Shown in pieces: positions 7,965 to 17,363 of a stretch of DNA of 64,000 nt. Source of the stretch: Candidatus Zymogenaceae bacterium (GTDB lineage Bacteria; Desulfobacterota; Zymogenia; Zymogenales; Zymogenaceae); the NCBI GenBank assembly GCA_016933535.1, contig JAFGAS010000086.1, forward strand, positions 186,001 to 250,000, written 5' to 3'. Position 1 is the stretch's first letter. The number at the start of each line of letters is the position of its first letter. The position numbers and the translations under genes are program-made. Below the pieces are notes generated by a model, which saw only the letters and a list, made by a program, of their open reading frames with translations, made no database searches and was not told the DNA's origin.

Positions 7965-9817
7965 GTTGGGTACGATGAATCGGGACTATGGATAACCACT
8001 GCTTGTCTGCCCATGCTCTTGGCTGTGTACATCGCTTTGTCGGCCGCGTTTATGAAGTCTTCGACCGAGCCATGCTCGCTCATCGACGATATCCCAATGG
8101 AAATCGTCAATCCTTCAAGATTTTCATCTGTCATCTCTTTGATACGATAGGCGACTATTTTGACATCCGGCAGTGTCGTGTTCGGCAGGATAATCGCAAA
8201 CTCGTCTCCTCCGTATCGAAACGCGGTGTCCATAGTAGTACGGATGGTTGATTGGATTATTCTCCCAATTGTCTTGAGAATCTCGTTACCGGCCAGGTGT
8301 CCTCTCGTATCGTTGTATCGTTTGAAATTATCGATATCAAAAATCATGAGGCATATTGGATAGGACATCCGTCTGGCCCGTTCCGTCTCCTCTCTTATCT
8401 TCTGGAAGAAATGGCGCTGATTGAAGAGCTCCGTTAGGCTGTCGGTGATGGACATACGCCTTAATTCTTCTTCTGCCCGCTTCCTGTCGGTGATATCCTT
8501 GCCCAGCACCAGGACACCCCGGGTCGCACCTGATTCGTCGGTCAGCGGAGAAGTGGATACGACGACGTTTCTGATGCGCTCACTCCCCTTCTCGACCATC
8601 TCCAATTCATAGACCTGTTTGATGCCCGTTGTTATGGTTTTTCTAAACCGCTCTCCCTTGTGAGCCGGAGAGAGAATGTCAAGAAACGACCTGCCGATCA
8701 ACTCCCGCGGATCATACCCGAATTCCTCAAATTTCTTATTGACGTAGGTAAACATCCCTTCGAGATCGAGGATATAGATCAGGTCGTTGGCGCTTTCAAG
8801 AATATTTTCAAGATATGCCTTGGCCTGCCTGAGCTCCGATTCGGCGCGCTTCTTTTCGGTTATATCGTGGGCAAAACAGAGAAGGCCCAGCCGGTCCTTA
8901 ACACGGGTAAACGTTGTCTTCATCCATACGGCTACCTTTGTGCCGTCCTTTCTTATGACCGAATATTCGTACTCATCTGATACGCGTATCCCGCTCAGGG
9001 CGTCATCGTACATTTTTACGGCACTTTTTCGAGATTCCGGGGCAAGAAACTCAATAAATTCCTTTCCGATAATCTCTATCTCATCGTATCCGAACATTTT
9101 ATGAAACATCTTATTGACGAAGACGAATCGGTGGTCCTGGAGGATAAAAACAGCATCGGGGCCTCGTTCAACAAATTGCCGGTACTGCCTCTGAGATGAG
9201 GCCAGTTCCTTATTGGTCTCCTGGAGTTTGCGGTTGGATTTTTTTAGCTTATTGAGTATCTCGACATTGATAATACACACCGAGAGGTGATCGGCGATCG
9301 TAGAGATCACCCGCCGATCATACTCGGTGAGAGGCCGAGAGATATACTTATTGTCGACGATTAAAATTCCGAGGGAGTCTCCTCGAAAAGAAATGGGAGC
9401 AATGACATACGAGCCGAGGCCGAAACGACTGACGAGTTCCTGGTCCTGAAAGGTCTGATCGGTCATAAAATCATAGTGGTGCGCATCCGCCACCGATAAC
9501 TCCTGACCGTTTCGGAAAGACCATGCCAGTACGGATAATCTCCCCTTCGAATCGGGCGCGAGGGAAACGGGAGGAATCGACCGTAGCAGTTTTGTAAATT
9601 CCTTGCCCGTGATCTCCCGGTCTTTCCCGATACGAAATCTGAGTACGTATGATTTCTTGTCCTTGACTGCAATAATGACGCGCCCATATCCCATGGTATC
9701 GATTATTTCACGGGTGACGGACTTGAGGACCGAAAGGAGCCCGCTGCCGTGGGATGAAACTGTCGTGAGATTTTTTATGGCGATGAGATGGTTATCTGGT
9801 GACGGGTCAAGGGGCAT
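7961..9817 (-). CDS. GAF-PAS-PAS-GGDEF diguanylate cyclase
   Basis: 618 residues with no membrane segment. A GAF-type domain spans about 20-185, then a helical linker and two PAS domains (about 212-325, RGPDAVFILQDHRFVFVNKM; and 335-450, ANDLIYILDLEGMFTYVNKKF). Both PAS domains are followed by PAC-like DITEKKRAE or DITDRKRAE segments. A GGDEF domain (about 455-612) completes it. The active site GGDEF is intact (FRYGGDEFAIIL), so it should make c-di-GMP. At the usual RxxD inhibitory-site position the sequence is TTMD, so product inhibition may be weak. First gene of an operon with ispG and relA/spoT. Confidence 0.9.
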   Translation of the reverse strand: MPLDPSPDNHLIAIKNLTTVSSHGSGLLSVLKSVTREIIDTMGYGRVIIAVKDKKSYVLRFRIGKDREITGKEFTKLLRSIPPVSLAPDSKGRLSVLAWSFRNGQELSVADAHHYDFMTDQTFQDQELVSRFGLGSYVIAPISFRGDSLGILIVDNKYISRPLTEYDRRVISTIADHLSVCIINVEILNKLKKSNRKLQETNKELASSQRQYRQFVERGPDAVFILQDHRFVFVNKMFHKMFGYDEIEIIGKEFIEFLAPESRKSAVKMYDDALSGIRVSDEYEYSVIRKDGTKVAVWMKTTFTRVKDRLGLLCFAHDITEKKRAESELRQAKAYLENILESANDLIYILDLEGMFTYVNKKFEEFGYDPRELIGRSFLDILSPAHKGERFRKTITTGIKQVYELEMVEKGSERIRNVVVSTSPLTDESGATRGVLVLGKDITDRKRAEEELRRMSITDSLTELFNQRHFFQKIREETERARRMSYPICLMIFDIDNFKRYNDTRGHLAGNEILKTIGRIIQSTIRTTMDTAFRYGGDEFAIILPNTTLPDVKIVAYRIKEMTDENLEGLTISIGISSMSEHGSVEDFINAADKAMYTAKSMGRQAVVIHSPDSSYPT

Positions 9818-9846
9818 ATGGATTACTTCGCACCGTCCAGTAATGG

Positions 9847-9875
9847 TTTATATTTTTGTATCATATTTCTGTCAA
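9847..9875 (-). promoter_or_regulatory. Strong sigma70-type promoter for the GGDEF-ispG-relA operon
   Basis: On the minus strand TTGACA (9875-9870), 17 bases and TATAAA (9852-9847) make a near-consensus promoter. The predicted start is about 25 bases before the ATG at 9817, so the leader is short. No operator-like repeat is seen next to it. Confidence 0.72.
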
Positions 9876-10100
9876 TCTTACAATGATATTCTGAGCGTCA
9901 ATATTTCCCCTAACGACCGAAACGGCCCATTCTTGTACGCTTCCCGGAAGTCATGGAAAAAAACGACGGCCGATCCAAAATTGCCTTCGGAATCCGTCGG
10001 GATAAGTCCCGACGCTACGGCGCGCCGGTAACTGCTTGTATTTATTTGTGGCTTACACGATCGGCGCCTGCGGCTGCAGGCCCTAATTTGTGCCGGGGCC

Positions 10101-10763
10101 CTACGATGGATCGTTTTCCTTGTGATGTTTTATTACCCTGCCCTGTACAATGAAGATGGTGTCTTCGCACATGTTCGTGGATAGGTCTGCGATTCGTTCA
10201 AGCTCCCTGGCTATTCGAAGTATATGGAGAGAGCGCTCGATAGTAGTTGGGTCCGACGTCATGAACGTTATCAATTCCCGAAGAATCTGCTCACCCAGAT
10301 TATCCACGTCGTTATCCCGTTCAAAGACGCTCTGCGCAAGGGCCGGGTTCTCGTCCACGAAAGAGGTGATGCTGTCCTTGAGCATATTGATGGAAATCTG
10401 TGCCATGCGGGGAGTGTCTATCAGGGGTTTTACCTGCGGCCGCTCGATCAAAAAGAGGGCGCTCTCAGCTATATTAACTGCATGATCGCCCATTCGCTCG
10501 ATGTCCTTGTTGATCTGCATGATCATCAGGATGGTTCGCAGCTCCCGGGCCTTCGGCTGAAATCGGGCGATAAGCGTAATGCATTGTTCGTCGATATCGA
10601 TCTCGCAGTTATTGGCCCGCGGCTCCATCACATCGACGACCTCTTTTAAGATCGACCTGTTCTTCTTTACCAGCCCATCGACACTGCTCTCGATCATCTT
10701 TTCGACGAGTGAGGCAAAGGAAACAATATCGCGCTTGAGGTGAACTATTCTTTCTTCCAACAT
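10101..10763 (-). CDS. phoU: Phosphate signalling protein PhoU
   Basis: 220 residues, all helical, in two PhoU repeats. The signature patterns are seen: the N-terminal LKRDIVSFASLVEKMIESSVDGL and LMIMQINKDIERMGDHAVNIAE, and the second-repeat LRIARELERIADLSTNMCED. PhoU links the PstSCAB transporter to the PhoR kinase and keeps the Pho response off when phosphate is plentiful. It lies 10 bases after pstB and is the last gene of the pst operon. The 283 bases after it contain two perfect short hairpins (9995-10014 and 10066-10081) without U runs. Confidence 0.95.
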   Translation of the reverse strand: MLEERIVHLKRDIVSFASLVEKMIESSVDGLVKKNRSILKEVVDVMEPRANNCEIDIDEQCITLIARFQPKARELRTILMIMQINKDIERMGDHAVNIAESALFLIERPQVKPLIDTPRMAQISINMLKDSITSFVDENPALAQSVFERDNDVDNLGEQILRELITFMTSDPTTIERSLHILRIARELERIADLSTNMCEDTIFIVQGRVIKHHKENDPS

Positions 10764-10773
10764 ATAATAAGTC

Positions 10774-11532
10774 CTACCCGAATTTACCCATTAAATACTC
10801 TTCCGTCTTACTGTTTTCAGGGACGGTAAACATCTTCTTGGTCGAACCGAATTCCACCAGCTCGCCGAGATACATGAAGGCGGTGTATTCCGAAACACGG
10901 GCAGCCTGAGCGGTGTTGTGCGTAACGATGAGTATGCTTACCGCGTCCTTCAGTTCGACAATCAACTCCTCAATGCGGGACGTGGCCTTAGGGTCCAGGG
11001 CCGATGTCGGCTCATCCAGCAATATTACCTCCGGCTTCATGGCAAGCGCCCGGGCTATACAGAGCCGCTGTTGCTGCCCGCCGGAAAGAAACGTTCCCTT
11101 ACGATGCAACACATCCTTGACCTCATCCCAGAGGGCCGCCTTTCTGAGTGACTCCTCGACCGTTGCGTTCATCTCATCCCGGGACAGGTGAAATCCGTTG
11201 AGCCTGTATCCGGCGATAACGTTTTCATATATGCTCATCGTCGGAAACGGATTTGGTTTCTGAAAGACCATGCCGATCTTTCTTCTCACGAGGATCGGGT
11301 TTATGGACCCGATCTCATCATCATAAAGGAATATCTTGCCCGTTGTGGCGGCCCCGGGGATCAGCTCGTGCATGCGGTTGATACACCGGATCAGGGTTGT
11401 CTTTCCGCATCCCGACGGCCCCATAATTGCCGTGACCTTATTCTTCTGGAAGGTGATCGTCACGTTTTTGACGACCCTTTCCCCGTTGAACAGTGCAGAT
11501 AGTTTTTCCGTTCGCAAAAAGGTTTCGTTCAT
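10774..11532 (-). CDS. pstB: Phosphate ABC transporter ATP-binding protein
   Basis: I place the start at the ATG at 11532, which overlaps the pstA stop codon by 4 bases and gives 252 residues, the family length. A longer frame would add an atypical 29-residue extension. Walker A is GPSGCGKTT, the Q-loop lies in [11 protein letters not shown], the signature is LSGGQQQR and Walker B is [12 protein letters not shown]. The segment [17 protein letters not shown] is specific to PstB. It powers high-affinity phosphate import with PstS, PstC and PstA. Confidence 0.96.
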   Translation of the reverse strand: MNETFLRTEKLSALFNGERVVKNVTITFQKNKVTAIMGPSGCGKTTLIRCINRMHELIPGAATTGKIFLYDDEIGSINPILVRRKIGMVFQKPNPFPTMSIYENVIAGYRLNGFHLSRDEMNATVEESLRKAALWDEVKDVLHRKGTFLSGGQQQRLCIARALAMKPEVILLDEPTSALDPKATSRIEELIVELKDAVSILIVTHNTAQAARVSEYTAFMYLGELVEFGSTKKMFTVPENSKTEEYLMGKFG

Positions 11533-12362
11533 CGCCTTGTTACCAGCTTGGTAATGAAGTTCATCAAAAGCACGAATACCACGAGCACAAGGGAGGCCCC
11601 CCACGCCAGGGAATGCCATTCCTGATACGGACTCGTGGCATAGACAAATATCAACAGAGGAAGAGAATTGACCGGCTCCAGGATATTATAATTCATGAAG
11701 GGATTTCCGAAGGCTGTAAACAGGAGCGGTGCCGTCTCTCCTGCTACTCGGGCGACACCGAGGAGAATTCCCGTAATAATACCGCTCAGGCCCGCCGGAA
11801 TAATAACCTTAATGATTGTCGTGGAGTAGGGTACGCCGAGGGCCAGCGATGCCTCCCTGAGAGTATTCGGGACAAGCTTAAGGGTCTCTTCGGTGGATTT
11901 AATGATGACCGGCAGCATCATAATCGCCAGCGCCACCCCTCCAGAAAGGGCGGAGAAGGAACCCAGGGGGATAACAATCCAGGTGTACGCGATGATGCCG
12001 ATGATAATCGATGGAATCCCCATAATGACTTCAACGGCCATCCTTACCGATTCCGCAATCTTGCCCGTTCGGTATTCGTTGAGATAGATACCCGCCGTTA
12101 CACCCACGGGGACCGACACCAGACACGCGATGACAATGAGCATGAGGGTGCCCACGATTGCATTGATAATCCCGCCCCCTTCCTCTCCCATGGGCCGGGG
12201 CAATTGTGTCAGAAAATCCCAGTTGATGACCGCTATGCCGTTTTTAATGATATAGAACAGTATCAGAAGCAGCGGCACAATAGAGAGAAACGAAAACAGG
12301 ACAACGCCCGAAATGAAGAGCTTATCCTTTATGATTCTATAACCGGTGCTTGATGCCTTCAT
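11529..12362 (-). CDS. pstA: Phosphate ABC transporter permease PstA
   Basis: The ATG at 12362 gives 277 residues and begins just past the pstC stop codon (12364-12366). An in-frame TTG four codons upstream is possible and would overlap pstC by 11 bases. There are six hydrophobic segments and the permease coupling motif [29 protein letters not shown] near residues 180-210, which contacts PstB. PstA forms the inner-membrane channel with PstC. Confidence 0.95.
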   Translation of the reverse strand: MKASSTGYRIIKDKLFISGVVLFSFLSIVPLLLILFYIIKNGIAVINWDFLTQLPRPMGEEGGGIINAIVGTLMLIVIACLVSVPVGVTAGIYLNEYRTGKIAESVRMAVEVIMGIPSIIIGIIAYTWIVIPLGSFSALSGGVALAIMMLPVIIKSTEETLKLVPNTLREASLALGVPYSTTIIKVIIPAGLSGIITGILLGVARVAGETAPLLFTAFGNPFMNYNILEPVNSLPLLIFVYATSPYQEWHSLAWGASLVLVVFVLLMNFITKLVTRR

Positions 12363-12363
12363 C

Positions 12364-13317
12364 TTACTCGTCAATGCTAACGCTCGTCTTTTTAATGATA
12401 TAGCGTCCGGTGATGTTAATGACCATGGTGATAAGAAAGAGTAACAATCCCACGTAGATCAAGCTCGATCGGTGAAGGCTGTCGGTGGCCTCCGCGAACT
12501 CGTTGGCGATAACCGAGGCCATCGTATTGATCGGCACGAATATGTTTGCCAGCGACAACAACTTGTCGGGAAGCCGGTTTGCGTTGCCGATAAGCATCGT
12601 TATCGCCATTGTCTCTCCGAGGGCCCTGCCCAGGGAGAGGACGATCCCCGCGATGATTCCGGAGCGTGCCGCCGGCAGCACTACCCTCCTGATTACCTCA
12701 AACCTCGTCGCACCCAGCGAGTAGGCCGCCTCTTTAAGGTCCGTAGGAACCAGCGTGATCACCTCCCGCGCGATAGATGCCGAATAGGGGATAATCATTA
12801 CAGTCAGGACGACCGAGGCCGTCAGAATTCCCACACCGTAGGGCAGTATCCGATCATTTATCACCATCAGTTTCATCTCTAAATCGATAACGATCGGAAC
12901 GAGCACGAATATTCCCCAGAACCCGTATATGATGGAGGGAATACCGGCCAATAATTCCACGGCACTCTTGAGGAAAGTAGAGACGATCCCCTCGCGAAAA
13001 TACTCGCCCAGGAAAAGGGCGATGGAGATCGAAAACGGTATCGAGAGGACAAGCGCGATACATGACGTGACAAGCGTCCCTACGATGAACACCAGCGCCC
13101 CGAAGTTTCCCGCGACCGGATCCCAGATCCGGGTAAAGGCGAAACCGATACCGAATTTCCTGATCGATTCGAAGGCATCCAGCGGCAGCGAAACGAAAAA
13201 CCCGATGAGCAACAGGAGGATGCCGACGGACGACAGGTAGAGAATCCCTCGAAAGATCATCTCTTTTCGCTCGTGGCGGTCTTTATATCTCTTGGTGTTT
13301 TTCGTTCCCATCGTCAT
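12364..13317 (-). CDS. pstC: Phosphate ABC transporter permease PstC
   Basis: 317 residues with an N-terminal charged stretch and then about six membrane segments. PstC features are the early FGIGFAFTRIWDPVAGNFGAL and the coupling loop EAAYSLGATRFEVIRRVVLPAA. A second ATG lies two codons downstream and cannot be excluded as the start. It pairs with PstA. A 123-base gap with a hairpin separates it from pstS; the following genes overlap or nearly touch. Confidence 0.95.
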   Translation of the reverse strand: MTMGTKNTKRYKDRHERKEMIFRGILYLSSVGILLLLIGFFVSLPLDAFESIRKFGIGFAFTRIWDPVAGNFGALVFIVGTLVTSCIALVLSIPFSISIALFLGEYFREGIVSTFLKSAVELLAGIPSIIYGFWGIFVLVPIVIDLEMKLMVINDRILPYGVGILTASVVLTVMIIPYSASIAREVITLVPTDLKEAAYSLGATRFEVIRRVVLPAARSGIIAGIVLSLGRALGETMAITMLIGNANRLPDKLLSLANIFVPINTMASVIANEFAEATDSLHRSSLIYVGLLLFLITMVINITGRYIIKKTSVSIDE

Positions 13318-13358
13318 CCGGTATACCTTCGGGCAATAGCTTTCGCTCTACCGATCGA

Positions 13359-13384
13359 AGGGAGACTCCGAAAGTCGCCTCCCT
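13359..13384 (-). promoter_or_regulatory. Stem-loop between pstS and pstC
   Basis: The arms AGGGAG and CTCCCT enclose a second small stem (ACT/AGT). There is no long U run, so it is more likely an mRNA processing or stability element than a full terminator. In such operons it can keep pstS mRNA above pstCAB; that is known elsewhere and inferred here. Confidence 0.4.
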
Positions 13385-13440
13385 CACCTTTTTCAGGCTT
13401 GCGTCCTCCAACGGCCCGCTCGCCGGCCTCAGCCGGCACC

Positions 13441-14484
13441 CTACTGCATGATCGGCACGCCCTCATACGTCATGGACTTAATGATCTTGGCGGCCTTATC
13501 TACGACCGATTCCGGGATCGGCGCGTATTTAAGCGGTTCACAATAGTCTTGCCCCTCATGTGTCATCCACCAGAGAAGATCGACGAGGCTCTTGGCCTTG
13601 TCCTGTGACCTCCCGTCGTAGCTTTGCTCCCGGTAGACGATGACCCAGGTAAGGCCGGTGATCGGATACCCTTGTTCGGAATCGGTATCGGCCAGCAAGA
13701 CCCGCGTATCGTCGGGGACGGGAACATCCGCCGATAGTTTGGTGGATTCGAGGGAAGGCATAACGTAGTTTCCCTTCTTGTTCTGGATCTCGGCAATCGG
13801 CATTTCGTTTTCAAGGGCATAGATCAGCTCAACGTAGCCGATGCTGCCCGGTATCTGCTTTATCTGGCCCGCCACGCCCGGGTTCCCCTTGGCGCCGAGA
13901 CCCGCCGGCCAGCTTACTTCCTTGCCCCTGCCGACCGTCGTGGCCCACTCCGGGCTGATCTTTGAAAGATACTCGGTAAAAATAGCGGTCGTCCCGCTGC
14001 CGTCGGACCGGTGTACGATGGTAATCGGCAGCGCCGGGAGATCTATATCCGCGTTGAGGGCGGCGATAGCCTCGTCGTCCCACTGACTAATCGTACCGAG
14101 GAAGATTGAAGCCAGTATGTCCCGGGAGAGTCTTATCTGCGGATTTGTTGGGAGGTTGTAGGTCACCGATACGGCGCCGAGCGCAATGGGGACATGGATA
14201 ATTTCAGCCGCTGCATTCTTAAGGTCCTCATCGGTCATAAAGGAATCAGTGGCCCCAAAATCGACGGTCTTCTTGGTAAGTTGCTCGATTCCCGCACCCG
14301 ACCCAATGCCCTGGTAATTAATCTTTATTTTGAACTGATTGTAGTATGCGTCAAACATTTTTGAATAGAGCGGCTGAGGGAATGTCGCCCCCGCCCCCAG
14401 GAGCTTATTCTCACCGACGCATCCCGTGCCCGCCAGCAAAACAACCAACGACGCCAAACAAACCATTAAGAATATACGTTTCAT
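13441..14484 (-). CDS. pstS: Phosphate-binding lipoprotein PstS
   Basis: I choose the second of two adjacent ATGs (14484), 5 bases after GGAGG; this gives 347 residues. The signal is KRIFLMVCLASLVVLLAGTGC with the lipid-anchored Cys near residue 21. Phosphate-binding features are LLGAGATFPQPLYSKMF, INYQGIGSGAGIEQL, DFGATDSFMTDEDL and IVHRSDGSGTTAIFTEYLS. It captures phosphate in the periplasm for PstCAB. First gene of pstSCAB-phoU, with a PHO-box-like element upstream. Confidence 0.96.
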   Translation of the reverse strand: MKRIFLMVCLASLVVLLAGTGCVGENKLLGAGATFPQPLYSKMFDAYYNQFKIKINYQGIGSGAGIEQLTKKTVDFGATDSFMTDEDLKNAAAEIIHVPIALGAVSVTYNLPTNPQIRLSRDILASIFLGTISQWDDEAIAALNADIDLPALPITIVHRSDGSGTTAIFTEYLSKISPEWATTVGRGKEVSWPAGLGAKGNPGVAGQIKQIPGSIGYVELIYALENEMPIAEIQNKKGNYVMPSLESTKLSADVPVPDDTRVLLADTDSEQGYPITGLTWVIVYREQSYDGRSQDKAKSLVDLLWWMTHEGQDYCEPLKYAPIPESVVDKAAKIIKSMTYEGVPIMQ

Positions 14485-14563
14485 CATACCCTCCACAATA
14501 GCGGCTTTTCGGCCCGAAAGGACCCTACATATAAAAAGAAAAAGATATATTCCTTATGTGTCT

Positions 14564-14595
14564 TTCAGATAAGTATTGTGTAAGTTTTCCGTAAA
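14564..14595 (-). promoter_or_regulatory. Candidate PHO box upstream of pstS
   Basis: Reading the minus strand, TTTACG, TTACAC and TTATCT recur at 12- and 11-base steps, the one-helical-turn spacing bound by PhoB/PhoP-type regulators. They lie where a -35 would be, with TATATC (14549-14544) as a possible -10. The last repeat, ATACTTATCTGAA, recurs with one change at 17141-17153 in the phoB upstream region. Confidence 0.45.
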
Positions 14596-14647
14596 TTACC
14601 CCCCGCCCGATTTTCCCACGACAACCGGGGAAACCGGCATTGACGGA

Positions 14648-16408
14648 TTACCGGTTGCCTGGTACCGATAATCCCCGGGGACTACCGGACTTTCCCCTGG
14701 GGATGGTTACCGTAAACGTCGTTCCAACACCCTCTGTACTTTCAACCTTTATATCTCCGTTTTGTAGGAGGACGACGTACTTTACGATAGAAAGGCCCAG
14801 CCCGGTGCCGCCGAGCGAACGGGACCTCGATTTGTCAACCCGGTAGAACCTTTCAAATATATGGGGGATATCGTCTTTCGATATCCCGACTCCCGTGTCC
14901 TCGACCCGCGCCGTAAATAGATGATCGGTCATCGAGAGCCGAATGGTTATCCCCCCCCGTTGGGTATACTTGACCGCGTTATCGATGAGATTGACAAACA
15001 GCTGTTCGATCTTGAATGAATCGGCCGAGATAATAATAGGGCCGTTCTGGACTATAACCGACGCGGTGAGGCCCTTGTCATTAATCGGCTTCTCAAACAT
15101 CGCCAGAATCCCCCGCACCATTTCCTCGACGTCGATATCCTCAGCATGAATCCCGATACTCTCTTGCTCAAATTCACAAATGAGCAGGAGATCCTTGATG
15201 ATGCTGATCATTCGATCGGTGTTTCTCTTGATAATCTGAAGATAATGGGAGCTCTTCTCCTGGCCGGTCTCCTCAATCGCATCGATAAAACCCTTGATGG
15301 CGGTCAGCGGCGTCCTCAATTCATGCGAAACGTTGCTTACGAATTCCTTTTTCATCTGCTCGAGGTCTTTGATATCGGTTATATCATGCAATACGATGAC
15401 GATCTCATCCTTTGAAGGGATATGAATGACGCTGCAGTTATAGGCCCGATTGTTGATCTCCATCTGTTCGTGCCTACCCTGTTTGTCTTTTCTTGTCCCG
15501 GAGACCAGTTCGCTCACCCTCAGGTCTCGAAGGGCCTCCCAATAAAACCTGCCGGCAACCGGACTCTCATGCGCGATGCTGCCGAAGCTCTCGTTGAAGA
15601 GAATAATCCTGTCATCCTTGTCCACAACGACGAGGCCCTCGTCAAGGCACGATATGATCTGCAACAGCTCGTCCTTCTGTTGAAGGACCTGGCGAAACAG
15701 GAAATCGATCCTCTCGGTCATGATATTGAATCTGTCGGCAAGCTGTTTTATTTCATCGTTCCGATCCAGGAAAACCCTGGCCGAGAAATCTCCTTCAGAC
15801 ACTCTTTTGGCGGCGTTGGACAATTCCTGAATCGGATTGGACAGATGGGAGGAGAAGATGGCAGCACCGAGGATCGCGAAGAAAAGCACGAACACGCATA
15901 CGGCGATAAAGAGGATCGGGGGAATTGAGTCAATGCCGGTCTCGGCCGGCAGACGAATCATCACAACCCCGACGGCATTTCCGTCTTTGAGTATCGGGGC
16001 GGTCGCCAAAAGGATGTCGTTCTTACCCGAATCATCGATGTCACTGTATGTTCCGACCACGCCGTTGAGCGCGTTGATAAACTCGCGCTTGGAGGTGATG
16101 CTCGCAAAGATCGAGGGGTCCGGTCCCGTATCGGCAAGCACGTTTCCGTAGGCGTCGAAGATCGCCACTCGCTTTTGTGGCTCGAAATTGGTTTCTTTTA
16201 TTATTCTCTTGACGTCGGCCGTATCGACGTTCATGGAGGGCGAAACAAGCCGTCCTATCGTAACGCAGAGATCACTCGTGGAGGACGATAACTTATTTTG
16301 ATAATAGTACTGCAGCGCTTGCAACGAAGTAACAAATATGAGGATCGTGAGGAATACCGTGACGATGAAGTAACCGAGGAAGACCCTGATAAAGAGCTTG
16401 TTCTTCAT
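14648..16408 (-). CDS. phoR: Phosphate regulon sensor histidine kinase PhoR
   Basis: 586 residues. Membrane segment 1 is about residues 8-30, an extracytoplasmic region of about 135 residues follows, and membrane segment 2 is about 166-186. A HAMP domain (NPIQELSNAAKRVSEGDFSA), a PAS-like domain, HisKA with the phosphorylated His in VSHELRTPLTAIKGF, and a HATPase with N, G1 and G2 boxes (LIDNAVKY, VEDTGVGIS, GGTGLGLSIV) complete it. It controls the adjacent phoB, whose frame it overlaps by 4 bases. The large sensor loop is typical of Gram-positive and deltaproteobacterial PhoR; E. coli PhoR lacks it. Confidence 0.9.
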   Translation of the reverse strand: MKNKLFIRVFLGYFIVTVFLTILIFVTSLQALQYYYQNKLSSSTSDLCVTIGRLVSPSMNVDTADVKRIIKETNFEPQKRVAIFDAYGNVLADTGPDPSIFASITSKREFINALNGVVGTYSDIDDSGKNDILLATAPILKDGNAVGVVMIRLPAETGIDSIPPILFIAVCVFVLFFAILGAAIFSSHLSNPIQELSNAAKRVSEGDFSARVFLDRNDEIKQLADRFNIMTERIDFLFRQVLQQKDELLQIISCLDEGLVVVDKDDRIILFNESFGSIAHESPVAGRFYWEALRDLRVSELVSGTRKDKQGRHEQMEINNRAYNCSVIHIPSKDEIVIVLHDITDIKDLEQMKKEFVSNVSHELRTPLTAIKGFIDAIEETGQEKSSHYLQIIKRNTDRMISIIKDLLLICEFEQESIGIHAEDIDVEEMVRGILAMFEKPINDKGLTASVIVQNGPIIISADSFKIEQLFVNLIDNAVKYTQRGGITIRLSMTDHLFTARVEDTGVGISKDDIPHIFERFYRVDKSRSRSLGGTGLGLSIVKYVVLLQNGDIKVESTEGVGTTFTVTIPRGKSGSPRGLSVPGNR

Positions 16409-17085
16409 AAATCGAGCTTATACCCTATACCGCGAATATTCTTGATCAATCCGGCGGCGTCGCCGAGCTTTTTTCTTAGATTTTTTATATGCATGTCTAT
16501 CGTCCGGTCGATGACCGCCTTTTGATCCCCCCACAGGTAGTCAAGGATTTGATCCCTGCTGAAGACCACCCCCCGTTTTGTTGCCAGCAATTTAAGTATT
16601 TTAAACTCGGTGACGGTCAGATCGACGCTCTTTTCGTAGACAACAACCTCGTATTTTTCCGGGTCAATTGTCAGGACATCGGGTATCGTAACTTTTTTTG
16701 TATCCTCGCGGCTGCTTGCCCGTGACAGTATCTTCTTAACCCGTACCGCCAGCTCTTTCGGCGAAAAGGGCTTCGTGACATAGTCCTCGGCCCCAAGCTC
16801 CAATCCCACGATCTTATCGGATTCCTCGCCCTTTGCCGAAAGGATAATGATAGGTATTTCTGAGAATTCGGCCTGTCTCTTTAGCCGTTTTGTTATCTCG
16901 ATCCCGTCGTCATCGGGGAGCATGAGATCAAGGATAACGAGGTCCGGCCGAGTCTTGTTGATAAATCGAAAGAAACCCCCTGAATCGCAAAAACCGTGCA
17001 CGGTAAAACCGGCTCTAGTCAGGTATAACGACACCAGTTCTACGATATCCGGTTCGTCGTCAAGGACTGCAATAAGTGCACCCAT
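16405..17085 (-). CDS. phoB: Phosphate regulon response regulator PhoB (OmpR/PhoB family)
   Basis: 226 residues. The receiver domain has the acidic pair (LDDEPD), the phosphoacceptor Asp in VILDLMLPDDDG, Thr/Ser in IILSAKG and Lys in VTKPFSPKEL. The C-terminal winged helix (about 135-225) has VDLTVTEFKILKLLATKRGVVFSR and RTIDMHIKNLRKKLG. Together with PhoR and the linked pst genes the assignment to phosphate control is strong. It is transcribed first in the phoBR-pst-phoU series. Confidence 0.92.
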   Translation of the reverse strand: MGALIAVLDDEPDIVELVSLYLTRAGFTVHGFCDSGGFFRFINKTRPDLVILDLMLPDDDGIEITKRLKRQAEFSEIPIIILSAKGEESDKIVGLELGAEDYVTKPFSPKELAVRVKKILSRASSREDTKKVTIPDVLTIDPEKYEVVVYEKSVDLTVTEFKILKLLATKRGVVFSRDQILDYLWGDQKAVIDRTIDMHIKNLRKKLGDAAGLIKNIRGIGYKLDL

Positions 17086-17288
17086 ATGATCAGTCCGCCA
17101 AGATTATCATAATTACATATTCCCATTGAATTATGTTATCATACTTATCAGAATGGTACAATATCTTGAATATTCATCAGGATTGTCATTCCCCGAACGG
17201 TCTTCACCCGAAACAGGCAACGCCTCATGGATGGTTCACCGTATCGTGGGATCAGGAAAAAACAAACCCGGTCATCCTATTCATTATA

Positions 17289-17317
17289 TTGCACTGAAAT
17301 AAACTCTATGCTATTAT
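17289..17317 (+). promoter_or_regulatory. Promoter for the DUF4388-receiver gene
   Basis: TTGCAC (17289-17294), 17 bases and TATTAT (17312-17317). The start would be about 40 bases before the ATG. The surrounding 250 bases are AT-rich and shared with the divergent phoB gene. Confidence 0.55.
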
Positions 17318-17363
17318 AGTTAGTAATTGTATAGGAATTATAAATTTTTTCTGTTTATTTTGT

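Noticed and set aside
9995-10081. Two perfect hairpins after phoU as intrinsic terminators
   Set aside because: Stems are good but neither is followed by a U run on the minus strand; recorded only in the phoU entry.
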